64,000 nucleotides of DNA. Origin: Elephas maximus indicus (lineage: Eukaryota; Chordata; Mammalia; Proboscidea; Elephantidae). Positions 13,149 through 24,659 of this stretch are shown one piece after another. The notes below the pieces were generated by a model. The model searched no databases, had not been told where the DNA came from, and was given only the letters and a program-made list of their open reading frames with translations. Location: the NCBI RefSeq assembly GCF_024166365.1, contig NC_064837.1:76379553-76443552 (forward strand), read 5' to 3'. The position numbers and the translations under genes are program-made. How positions within the stretch are numbered: the first letter of the stretch is position 1; the number at the start of each line of letters is the position of its first letter.

Positions 13149-14134
13149 TTGATTTGTAGAGCTGAAAGTGCCTTAGCTCCTTGTTTTGCAAATGAGTAAA
13201 CAGAAGCAGAAGAAAAGAAGTCCCTTCCAGGATCCAAAGTCAGGCACTTCATAAAGGAGTGAGAAAACTCCAAATCTCATTCTGGAAGAACTCTTAGAGA
13301 GGGCAGAGCACGGTGCTCGTTGTGAGGTTTGAGCCGGTCTCCAGGCACCTGACCAAGGCTGAGGGTAATCATTCTGACATTTTTGACAGGCTCTCTAGTG
13401 TGTCCATGTACTGACAAAGGAGGGGGTCACCCAATCAAGAGACAGGCTTCAGCAAGACTCAAATGTGTAATGCGGGCCAGCAGGCGTGGGTGACCTGCTG
13501 AGCACATGTCCCTCCCCAGGGGACAGCCACCCCTCAGCCCTGCTGAGGCATCAAAGTGAGAATGGGAACCCAGGTAAGAGCCAGGTCTGATTTCCAAAAA
13601 AGCTGGAAATCTGAATTTTTATGTAAGATCCTTTATTCTTAAATGCTGGAAACAGAAGAAAAATCTCAAAAATGGAGCACATTAGCCAGGCAAAACACAT
13701 CTGTGGGCCAAGTTCCAACACCAGTCACTCTTCTGCAGCACAGACAATAAAGAGCTGGGGCTGGGGCCACTGGGCCAGTTGTTACAACTCCTGAATCCAG
13801 GAAAAGAAACCAAGTGACATTCAAAGCTGATATTCACAATAAGACACTTGAAATTATATGTGCACCGCCTAGATCTATTTTGATGAAAAACAGAAGTTGA
13901 AAAACTGTTTAGTTTGTCCCTTTGAAGACTGCAAAGGATAAAACTGGCTGCCTGGCTAATCCAATAGGAATGTTATTGCCAGGGATGGATTGTCAGGACA
14001 TGTGGTGAGGAGGGCAGGAAAGATGTTGCCACACCTGAGTGCACCCTCCCATGGTACCGCTCCCACCCCATCGCTCCTCCCCCTCCCTTGCCCTCTCTAT
14101 GACGCTTCTCTTCTCCTCTTCTAGTCACTGAGAA
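13149..14134. other. Intergenic sequence, no recognised feature
   Basis: Mixed-composition unique sequence downstream of L1 #1. No gene or clear repeat seen. Confidence 0.6.
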
Positions 14135-14300
14135 GTGGTTAGAATAGTTAGAATTTAATCCTTACAGCAATCCTAGGAGTGAGGTCCTACAACTATGCCT
14201 CCTTCACAGATGGGGCTTAGAGAGGTCAATGGCTTAGCTAAGGCCACAGACAGCACAGCCCGGACTGGAACCTGGATGGTTCCAGCCTATAGCCATGCTC
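14135..14300 (+). mobile_element. MIR (core-SINE)
   Basis: TCCTTACAGCAATCCTAGGA, then ACAGATGGGGCTTAGAGAGG, then GGCTTAGCTAAGGCCACA follows the MIR consensus in order. Confidence 0.75.
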
Positions 14301-14385
14301 TCAGCCATTGTTCCACCCACCTCTTGCTCACATGCTTTTATCATGTTTTCTTTTTTTCATCTCCCACTACATACACACAGATTCC

Positions 14386-14588
14386 CTAGGTGCTATAAAG
14401 AGTTAACATCCTCAGCTGCTAGCCAAAAGTTTGGAGGTTCAAGTCCACCCAGAGGCACCTCAGAAGAAGAGTGTGGTGATCTACTTCTGGAAAAATCGGC
14501 CATTGGAAACCTTTAGAGCACAGTTCTGCTGACACACATGGGGTAGCCATTAGTTGGTGTCAGTTCCACAAGGACTGGTTTTTACACG
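14386..14588 (+). mobile_element. AfroSINE, longer subfamily
   Basis: tRNA-like head with B box (GGAGGTTCAAGTCCACCC), then the CCTCAGAAGAAGAGTGTGGT and ATCTACTTCTGGAAAAATC insert that marks a longer AfroSINE subfamily, and a degraded terminal segment. Confidence 0.85.
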
Positions 14589-15034
14589 AACACATTCTCC
14601 CTCTATCCTAGTAATAATTCAGCTTCCTCCACCCCAAACAGAGGACATATGAAATAAGTAAAAGATCTTGCATACATGGAGCATTTTTATAAGAGGAAAC
14701 GCTTTGAAGAGATTTAGAATCTGTCTTTTCTATAATTAAATAGAGTCTGTGGTGCATCGAAGAGCAGGTGCTGTGATGGCCAGAGGTAACCTCAATCCTA
14801 TTATTGCACTTTCTTTTCAAGGACCTCAAGAAGCTGGGGGAAAAACCTATGCTCACTAACATACTGCTGCTTGATAGTGAGCAGGTTTTCTTCCTTGTGC
14901 TTTAAATAAAAAAACAAAGTGTGTGTGTGTGTGTCCTTTAAGGTGCCACCCAGGACCATTGATGCTCTAAGGTCCAGAAGTTAGACCATCAGCTGGGCCA
15001 CATCCACTTATGTGTTTTATCCTACAGGCAATAT
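14589..15034. other. Intergenic sequence with a short (GT)n tract
   Basis: No gene. (GT)8 at 14919-14934. Confidence 0.6.
14919..14934. repeat. (GT)n microsatellite
   Basis: Eight GT units. Confidence 0.85.
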
Positions 15035-15232
15035 TTCCCTTAGCGTGATCTGAGAGTCCAGCTGTGTGAGACTCCGCTGGGAAACTTGTTAGAATGCACA
15101 CCCTGGCCCCTCTGCAGATCTTCAGAGTCAGAATATGGGCCCAGGCCCAGAAATCTCCACACCTAGCTTCCAGGCATCCCTGTGATGTGTGAATACTCTC
15201 CTGCTCAAGGACCACGACTGCATACTATGGTT
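15035..15232 (+). mobile_element. MER5-like hAT (Charlie) remnant
   Basis: GGGAAACTTGTTAGAATGCA, TCTTCAGAGTCAGAATATGG and the terminal CTCAAGGACCACGACTG segment fit the MER5A non-autonomous DNA transposon. Confidence 0.6.
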
Positions 15233-17499
15233 ATAACGCACATGCCCAGTTCATGTATTACAACTGTATGTATCTAGGATCAAAGAGCAGAAGGAACTTT
15301 GGCAGAGCCAGATTTGTTCTACCTTTCCTTGTATTAAGTAAATAAATGGGGGAGAAGTCTTATCCCACAACACCCCGCACCCCCCCACCGCCACACACAC
15401 ACAGGAACAAGCTCCCTCATGTTCTCAGCGTCTGAATTTATTTTGAGTTGGAGGAGCACATAAAGCCATGCCTGGAGGGAAGCCCTCTTTCTTCAGCTGA
15501 AGTCTGAGGTCATATAACATTGCTTTAGACATTCCCTTTCTACATAAGCTACTGTGCACTGCTGGTAGTTGAGGCTACTAGCTGTCTCTCTTTTAAATGT
15601 CTGAAACTGATCATGTATTTGAGGTGTCTCTGCTTGATTTACAGCCACCTTGGCTCAGAAGTGCTAGAGAAAATCGTCACTGGCATTACAAATGAAGACT
15701 TTCTGAATGTGGGTGCTTTTTAACAGGCAGAACCTCTGGTAACGGGTAGTTAGATGTCTCAGGCTGAGCAGCCTGGCCTGCATCTACCTCTTGAATATAT
15801 TTATTTAAAAGATTTGAAAAGTTATACTACCTACATTGTAAATGTTCCTATGGTAAACAGCTTGCAGACTAACAAGAACAAGCTAGCAAAAGCAAATCAA
15901 TGTAGAAACCCAGAAAGAGGATAAAAGCAAAGTACAAGCGCCATTTAGGGTCTTCATTTCCCTCTTCATCAGCAATGATTCACGTTCCAGGCCTACATCC
16001 AAACGTCAGGAATGGGAGAATGGTTCTGGGGACATTTACTCCACCCTGGTATTGCTCTCAGAAATATCGCTCTTGCTTTTGGGAGATAAAGTCTCCTTCC
16101 TCCCAACCTCATCTCTCCTCCATTGCTTCTCTCTTCTCTTGAATGTTCCCACACAGGAAACATAGTGAGCTTGTGGCAGGGACCTGCTGAGAAGCAGTGA
16201 GGGCCTGGCACAGGCAGTGAGGGTGGATTTGAGGGGAGATGGTAGGTTCAGAAGATTTAGGAGGTAGAATCATAAGGCATGGTGAAGGATGGGAGATAGA
16301 GGTTCAGAAAAATGGAGGGGGCACAGAGAACAAACTCATTTCTAATCTGAATTACTGGATATCAGGCCTTGCAAAGGTATATGCTTATAAGGGCCAAGCA
16401 GGTAAAATATATCAGTAAATAGGGCCTGGACAAAGACAGAGAGGACTATGGGAAGCTAGGAGGTACACAAAGAGAGCCCCTCCTGTTCCCAAGGTGGTTC
16501 CTCTATCCCAGCCAATCACTGCCATTTCAGAACCAAGGCCCCACTTCCATCACTTCATGTTTTCAAGAGAACCCAGAAATCTTGGTTTTCCTACAAAAGC
16601 CTGATTTTTAAATGTTATTAAAATTAACTGCAAGATTATTGTTATTATTTTATTTACAAGCACTGTATGTACCAAATAAAACATGTCTTTGGGCTGGGTA
16701 TAGCTTGGAGCCACCAGTTTGGTACTTCAAGATTAGATGGCAGTGCTTACTCACCAAGATGAAAAATTCCTTCCCTCTCTGGAGGATGCTTCTTATTTTT
16801 TTAATTTAAAAAAATCTATAATCCCATCCAACTACCATGAAAACTCAATTGGAAAGGTACCTACTTTCACCTGATCCATATAGTCCTCTAATTCTTGAAT
16901 CTTTTCTGCCTAAAAGATTGCTTGCAACCTTGAGATTCTATTACTCTGCAGTGACTACAACGGACCCTGCTGTCTCAGCTCCCTACACCCTGTGTCTGCA
17001 TGCAATACTGTGGCTTTGGAAACAGCCATTACCTCTCTTTATTCTCTTTTCTAGGCTTCTCTTCTGAGATAACACAAGTGAGGATGTGATTTGACACTTA
17101 CCTTGTTAAAAGGAACAATGGATAATTGGGATGCCAATCAAGTGTAGAAAAATGTTCACATTTTTCAAATCAGTCAAATAACTGTCAAATCACTTCAATC
17201 TGTGCTTTTGAGATATAGCTCAAGCTATGAGAATCCCCAGAGTTTTAAATTCTGTGTACTTTTTAACGGCTTTTAAAATCTAAACCCAAATTAACTTGAT
17301 GTTGAAAGTAATTTCCTCATTCAAAAAACCTTTTATTGAGCAGTTACTGTATGCAAGTTCCTGTATGTACACATGAGGAAATGGAAAAAGAAACTGAGAA
17401 AAGTCATTTACAGGCTAGGAGAAGGGAAATTAAATTAAAGAAAGATTAATTATAATCTAAGGTAAACAGCATTCATACTTATAAGAGTTTGTCTTTGTT
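15233..17499. other. Intergenic sequence, no gene recognised
   Basis: AT-rich sequence with scattered short ORFs lacking any family signature. A C/A-rich simple stretch lies near 15,370-15,405, and an L2-like terminus (TTTTATTGAGCAGTTACTGT) near 17,330. Confidence 0.6.
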
Positions 17500-17858
17500 A
17501 ATAACAAAAAACTAGTAACAGTTTGAAAATAACCTTAAATATTATATGCAATAGATCAAACAGTATCAAATAATTAGATAAATTTTACAAAATATGTTCA
17601 ACATCTATACAGTTAAAACTACAAAACAGGGCGGGGCCAAGATGGCGGACTAGGTGGACGCTACCACGGGTCCCTCTTGCAACAAAGACTCGGAAAAACA
17701 AGTGAATTGATCACATACATAACAATCTACGAACTCTGAACAACAAACACAGATTTAGAGACGGAGAACGAACAAATACGGGGAGGCAGCGATTGTTTTC
17801 AGAGCCTGGAGCCAGCATACCAGTCAGCGGATTTTCTGGAAAAGCTAGTTTCCCAGTG

Positions 17859-18916
17859 ATGGCTCGGAGACAGCAGTCCATATCAAACCACATAAAGAAG
17901 CAGACCATGACAGCTTCTACAACCCCCCAAACAAAAGAATCAAAATCTTTCCCAAATGAAGATACAATCCTGGAATTATCAGATACAGAATATAAAAAAC
18001 TAATTTACAGAATGCTTAAAGACATCACAAATGAAGTTAAGCTAACTACAGAAAAAGCCAAGGAACACACTGATAAAACTGTTGAAGAACTCAAAAAGAT
18101 TATTCAAGAACATAGTGGAAAAATTAATAAGTTGCAAGAATCCATAGAGAGACAGCATGTAGAAATCCAAAAGATTAACAATAAAATTACAGAACTAGAC
18201 AACGCACTAGGAAGTCAGAGGAGCAGACTCGAGCAATTAGAATGCAGACTGGGACACCTGGAGGACCAGGGAATCAACACCAACATAGCTGAAAAAAAAT
18301 CAGATAAAAGAATTTAAAAAAATGAAGAAACCCTAAGAATCATGTGGGACTCTATCAAGAAGGATAACTTGCGAGTGATTGGAGTTCCAGAACAGGGAGG
18401 GGGGACAGAAAACACAGAGAAAATAGTTGAAGAACTCCTGAAACAAAATTTCCCTGACATCATGAAAGATGAAAGGATATCTATCCAAGATGCTCATCGA
18501 ACCCCACTTAAGATTGATCCAAAAAGAAAAATACCATGACATATTATCATCAAACTTGCCAAAAACAAAGATAAACAGAAAATTTTAAAAGCAGCCAGGA
18601 CAAAAGAAAGGTTTCCTTCAAGGGAGAATCAATAAGAATAAGTTCAGACTACTCAGCAGAAACTATGCAGGCAAGAAGGGAATGGGACGACATATACAGA
18701 ACACTGAAGGAGAACAACTGCCAGCCAAGGATCATATATCCAGCAAAACTCTCTCTGAAATATGAAGGAGAAATTAAGATATTTACAGATAAACACAAGT
18801 TTAGAGAATTTGCAAAAACCAAACCAAAGCTACAAGAAATGCTAAAGGAGATTGGTCAGAAAACCAACAATATCAGGTACCAGCACAAGACAAGGTCACA
18901 AAACAGAACGTCCTGA
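17859..18916 (+). pseudogene. L1 #2 ORF1 remnant
   Basis: Start ATGGCTCGGAGACAGCAG. The first 152 codons are open to TAA at 18315 and end in a long coiled coil (18,050-18,300). The RRM-like block (18342-18539) and the C-terminal block (18665-18916, YPAKLSLKYEGEIK) follow in other open pieces. At least two stops and one frameshift make it non-functional. Confidence 0.9.
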
Positions 18917-19350
18917 TATCAACTCAAATAGGGAAATCACAAAAACAAACAAATTAAGATTAATTTTAAAAAATAAATAAATAAACAAATAAAATAATAC
19001 GCATAACAGGGAATCATGGAAGTCAATAGGTAAAAGATCACAATAATCAAAAAGAGGGACTAAATACAGGAGGCATTGAACTGCCAGATGGAGAGTGATA
19101 CAAGGCGATATAGAACAATACAAGTTAGGTTTTTAGCTAGAAAAATAGGGGTAAATAATAAGGTAACCACAAAAAGGAATATCATCTCCATAACTCAGGA
19201 TAAAAGCCAAGAAAAACGTAACGACTCAACTAACATAAAGTCAAACACTATGAAAAAGAGGATATCACAATTTAATAAGAAAAACGTCTCAGCACAAAAA
19301 AGCATGTGGAAAAATGAAATGGCCAACAACACACAGGAAAAGGCATCAAA

Positions 19351-22300
19351 ATGACAGCACTAAAAACTTATTTATCTATAATTACGCTGAATGTAAGTGG
19401 ACTAAATGCACCAATAAAGAGACAGAGAGTCACGGACTGGATAAAGAAACACGATCCATCTATATGCTGCCTACAAGAGACACACCTTAGACTTAGAGAC
19501 ACAAACAAACTAAAACTCAAAGGATGGAAAAAAACATATCAAGCAAACAATAAGCAAAAAAGAAGAGGAGTAGCAATATTAATTTCTGACAAAATAGACT
19601 TTAGACTTAAATCCACCACAAAGGATAAAGAAGGACACTATATAATGATAAAAGGGACAATTGATCAGGAAGACATAACCATATTAAATATTTATGCACC
19701 CAATGACAGGGCTGCAAGATACATAAATCAAATTTTAACAGAATTGAAAAGTGAGATAGACACCTTCACAATTATAGTAGGTGACTTCAAAACACCACTT
19801 TCGGAGAAGGACAGGACATCCAGTAAGAAGCTCCACAGAGACACGGAAGACCTACTTACAACAATCAACCAACTTGACCTCATTGACTTATACAGAACTC
19901 TCCACCCAACTGCTGCAAAATATACTTTTTTTTCTAGTGCCCATGGAACATTCTCTAGAATAGACCACATATTAGGTCATAAAACAAATCTTTGCAGAGT
20001 CCAAAACATCGAAATATTACAAGGCATCTTCTCAGACCACAAGGCAATGAAACTAGAAATCAATAACAGAAAAACCAGGGAAAAGAAATCAAATACTTGG
20101 AAACTGAACAATACCCTCCTGCAAAAAGACTGGGTTATAGAAGACATCAAGGAGGGAATAAGGAAATTCATAGAATGCAACAAGAATGAAAATATTTCCT
20201 ATCAAAACCTCTGGGACACAGCAAAAGCAGTGCTCAGAGGCCAATTTATATCGATAAATGCACACATACAAAAAGAAGAAAGAGCCAAAATCAGAGAACT
20301 GTCCCGACAACTTGAACTAATAGAAAGTGAGCAACAAAAGAACCCATCAGGCACCAGAAGAAAACAAATAATAAAAATTAGAGCTGAACTAAATGAATTA
20401 GAGAACAGAAAAACAATTGAAAGAATTAACAAAGCCAAAAGCTGGTTCTTTGAAAAAATTAACAAAATTGATAAACCATTGGCTAGACTGACTAAAGAAA
20501 TACAGGAAAGGAAACAAATAACCCGAATAAGAAACGAGAAGGACCACATCACAACAGAACCAAATGAAATTAAAAGAATCATTTCAGATTACTACGAAAA
20601 ATTGTACTCTAACAAATTTGCAAACCTAGAAGAAATGGATGAATTCTTGGAAAAACACTACCTACCTAAACTAACACATTCAGAAGTAGAACAACTAAAT
20701 AGACCCATAACAAAAAAAAGAGATTGAAACGGTAATCAAAAAACTCCCAACAAAAAAAAGCCCTGGCCCGGATGGCTTCGCTGCAGAGTTCTACCAAACT
20801 TTCACAGAACACTTAACCCCACTACTACTGAAGGTATTTCAAAGCATAGAAAATGACAGAATACTACCCAACTCGTTCTATGAAGCTACCATCTCCCTGA
20901 TACCAAAACCAGGTAAAGACATTACAAAAAAAGATAATTATAGACCTATATCCCTCATGAACATAGATGCAAAAATCCTCAACAAAATTCTAGCCAATAG
21001 AATCCAACAACACATCAAAAAAATAATTCACCCTGATCAAGTGGGATTTATACCAGGTATGCAAGGCTGGTTTAATATCAGAAAAACCATTAATGTAATC
21101 CATCACATAAATAAAACAAAACTGGTTTAATATCAGAAAAACCATTAATGTAATCCATCACATAAATAAAACAAAAGATAAAAACCACATGATCTTATCA
21201 ATTGATGCAGAAAAGGCATTTGACAAAGTTCAACACCCATTTATGATAAAAACTCTTACCAAAATAGGAATTAAAGGAAAATTCCTCAACATAATAAAGG
21301 GCATCTATGCAAAGCCAACAGCCAATATCACTCTAAATGGAGAGAACCTGAAAGCATTTCCCTTGAGAACGGGAACCAGACAAGGATGCCCTTTATTACC
21401 GCTCTTATTCAACATCGTACTTGAAGTCCTAGCCAGGGCAATTAGGCTAGACAAAGAAATAAAGGGTATCCAGATTGGCAAGGAGGAAGTAAAGTTATCA
21501 CTATTTGCAGATGACATGATCTTATACACAGAAAACCCTAAGGAATCCTCCAGAAAACTACTGAAACTAATAGAAGAGTTTGGCAGAGTCTCAGGTTATA
21601 AAATAAACATACAAAAATCACTTGGATTCCTCTACATCAACAAAAAGAACACCGAAGAGGAAATAACCAAATGAATACCATTCACAGTAGCCCCCAAGAA
21701 GATAAAATACTTAGGAATAAATCTTACCAAGGGTGTAAAAGACCTATACAAAGAAAACTACAAAGCTCTACTACAAGAAATTCAAAAGGACATACTTAAG
21801 TGGAAAAACATACCTTGCTCATTGATAGGAAGACTTAACATAGTAAAAATGTCTATTCTACCAAAAGCCATCTATACATATAACGCACTTCCGATCCAAA
21901 TTCCAATGTCATATTTTAAGGGGATAGAGAAACAAATCACCAACTTCATATGGAAGGGAAAGAAGCCCCGGATAAGCAAAGCATTACTGAAAAAGAAGAA
22001 GAAAGTGGGAGGCCTCACTCTACCTGATTTCAGAACCCATTATACAGCCACAGTAGTCAAAACAGCCTGGTACTGGTACAAGAACAGGCACATAGACCAA
22101 TGGAACAGAATTGAGAACCCAGATATAAATCCATCCATGTATGAGCAGCTGATATTTGACAAAGGACCAGTGTCAGTTAATTGGGGAAAAGATAGTCTTT
22201 TTAACAAATGGTGCTGGCATAACTGGATATCCATTTGCAAAAAAATGAAACAGGACCCATACCTCACACCATGCACAAAAACTAATTCCAAGTGGATCAA

Positions 22301-23220
22301 AGACCTAAACATAAAGACTAAAACGATAAAAATCATGGAAGAAAAAATTGGGACAACCCTAGGAGCCCTAATACAAGGCATAAACAGAATACAAAACATT
22401 ACCAAAAATGATGAAGAGAAACCAGATAACTGGGAGCTCCTAAAAGTCAAACACCTATGCTCATCTAAAGACTTCACCAAAAGAGTAAAAAGACCACCTA
22501 CAGACTGGGAAAGAATTTTCAGCTATGACATCTCCGACCAGTGCCTGATCTCTAAAATCTACATGATTCTGTCAAAACTCATCCACAAAAAGACAAACAA
22601 CCCAATCAAGAAGTGGGCAAAGGATATGAACACACATTTCACTAAAGAAGATATTCAGGCAGCTAACAGATACATGAGAAAATGCTCCCGATCATTAGCC
22701 ATTAGAGAAATGCAAATTAAAACTATGATGAGATTCCATCTCACACCAACTAGACTGGCATTAATCCAAAAAACACAAAATAATAAATGTTGGAGAAGCT
22801 GCGGAGAGATTGGAACTCTTATACACTGCTGGTGGGAATGTCAAATGGTACAACCACTTTGGAAATCTATCTGGCGTTATCTTAAACAGTTAGAAATAGA
22901 ACTACCATAGAACCCAGAAATCCCACTCCTCGGAATATACCCTAGAGATACAAGAGCCTTCACACAAACAGATATATGCACACCCATGTTTATTGCAGCT
23001 CTGTTTACAATAGCAAAACGCTGGAAGCAACCAAGGTGTCCGTCAATGGATGAATGGGTAAATAAATTGTGGTATATTCACACAATGGAATACTACGCAT
23101 CGATAAAGAACAGTGACGAATCTCTGAAACATTTCATAACATGGAGGAATCTGGAAGGCATTATGCTGAGCGAAATTAGTCAGAGGCAAAAGGACAAATA
23201 TTGTATAAGACCACTATTAT
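19351..23220 (+). pseudogene. L1 #2 ORF2 remnant, endonuclease domain intact in frame
   Basis: ATG at 19351. The first 458 codons carry the endonuclease with residues at human L1 numbering: N14, E43, Y115, D145, D205 and H230. Position 147 is Lys (codon 19789-19791) instead of the usual Asn. Reading frame breaks in an A run near 20,713 and at a 55-bp tandem duplication (21067-21176). Reverse transcriptase resumes at 21189 with RTGTRQGCP and FADDM. In-frame stops at 21672 and 22908 interrupt the C-terminal region, which keeps the Cys-rich motif (KCWRSCGE... HCWWEC). Confidence 0.93.
21067..21176 (+). repeat. 55-bp perfect tandem duplication in L1 #2 ORF2
   Basis: Two identical 55-bp copies (21067-21121 and 21122-21176) beginning CTGGTTTAATATCAGAAAAA. 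The unit length is not a multiple of three, so it shifts the reverse-transcriptase frame. Confidence 0.95.
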
Positions 23221-23272
23221 AAGATCTTGAGAAATAGTAAAAACTGAGAAGAACACATACTTTTGTGGTTAC

Positions 23273-23303
23273 GAGGGGGGGAGGGAGGGAGGGAGGGAGA
23301 GGG
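23273..23303 (+). repeat. G-rich tract in the 3'UTR of L1 #2
   Basis: GAGGGGGG then repeated GAGG units just after ORF2, a candidate G-quadruplex. Homologous in position to 12173 and 33533. Confidence 0.75.
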
Positions 23304-24252
23304 TTTTTTATTGATTAATCAGTAGATAAGAACTGCTTTGGGTGAAGGGAAAGACAACACTCAATACATGGAAGGTCAGCTCAATTGGACTGGACTAAAA
23401 GCAAAGAAATTTCCGGGATAAAATAAATACTTCAAAGGTCAGCGGAGCAGGGGCGGGGGTCTGGGGAACATGGTTTGAGGGGACTTCTAAGTCAATTGGC
23501 AAAATAATTCTATTATGAAAACATTCGACATCCCACTTTGAAATGTGGCATCTGGGGTCTTAAATGCTAACAAGCGGCCATCTAAGATGCATCAATTGGT
23601 CTCAACCCACCTGGAACAAAGGAAAATGAAGAACACCAAGGTCACACGATAACTAAGAGCCCAAGAGACAGAAAGGGCCACATGAACCAGAGACCTACAT
23701 CATCCTGAGACCAGAAGAACTAGTTGGTGCCTGGCCACAATCGATGACTGCCCTGACAGGGAGCACAACAGACAACTTCTGAGGGAGCAGGAGATCAGTG
23801 GGATGCAGACCCCAAATTCTCATAAAAAGACCATACTTAAGGGTCTGACTGCGACTGGAGGAATCCCGGCGGCAATGCTCTCCAGACCTTCTGTTGGCAC
23901 AGGACAGGAACCATTCCCGAGGACAACTCATCAGACATGAAAGGGACTGGTCAGCGTGGGGGAGAGAGATGCTGATGAAGAGTGAGCTAATTAAATCAGA
24001 TGGACACTTGAGAGTGTGTTGGCAACTCTTGTCTGGGGGGGGGGATGGGAAGATAGAGAGAGAGGGAAGCTGGCAAAATTGTCACAAAATGAGAGACTGA
24101 AAGGGCTGACTCAATAAGGGGAGAGCAAGTGGGAGAAGGGAGTAAGATGTATGTAAACTTACGTGTGACAGACTGATTGGATTTGTAAATGTTCACTTGA
24201 AGCTTAATAAAAATTAATTAAAAAAAAAACTACAAAACACTAAGAGAAACTA

Positions 24253-24460
24253 CCAGTAACAGTATAAGTTGCCGTCAAGTCAGTTCCAACTCAGAGTAGC
24301 CCCATGTGTGTCAGAATAGAACCCTAAGGTTATTAGTAGCTAACTTTTCAGAAGTAGATTATCACAGTTTTCTTCTGAGGTGCCTCTGGGTGAACTTGAA
24401 CCTCCAACCTTCTGGATAGCAATTAAGCACATTAACCATTTGCACCTCCCAGGAACTCCA
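24253..24460 (-). mobile_element. AfroSINE, longer subfamily, inside old L1
   Basis: The reverse complement has the tRNA-like head (GGAGTTCCTGGGAGGTGCAA), the longer-subfamily insert (CCTCAGAAGAAAACTGTGAT) and the terminal segment near 24,270-24,300. An imperfect flanking repeat (AGAAACTA / AGAAGTTA) is compatible with insertion into the old L1. Confidence 0.88.
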
Positions 24461-24607
24461 AAAGAAGTTAAAGAAGATTTAAATAAATGAAGAGATGCAC
24501 CATGTTCATGGATTATCAGAGACACAATTTTTAAGATGTCAGTTCTCTCAGAACTGATCTAGAGATTTCATGCAATCCAATCAGGATCTCAGCAGTCTTT
24601 TTTGAAG

Positions 24608-24659
24608 AAATTGACAAACTGATCCTAAAATTTATGTGGAAATATAAAGAACCTAGAAT
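24608..24659 (+). repeat. 52-bp target-site duplication, left copy
   Basis: Matches 26240-26291 at 51 of 52 positions (T/C difference in AAATAYAAAG). The sequence belongs to the old L1. Confidence 0.93.

Larger units (their letters stand above)
17629..24225 (+). mobile_element. Full-length LINE-1 copy #2, youngest in the window
   Basis: About 6.6 kb, starting GGGCGGGGCCAAGATGGCGG (YY1-like) and ending in an A tail. Flanked by a perfect 14-bp duplication AAAACTACAAAACA (17615-17628 and 24226-24239). Long ORF2 stretches survive (458, 161 and 362 codons). Its 5'UTR is only about 230 bp, against about 1.28 kb in copies #1 and #3. Confidence 0.97.
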
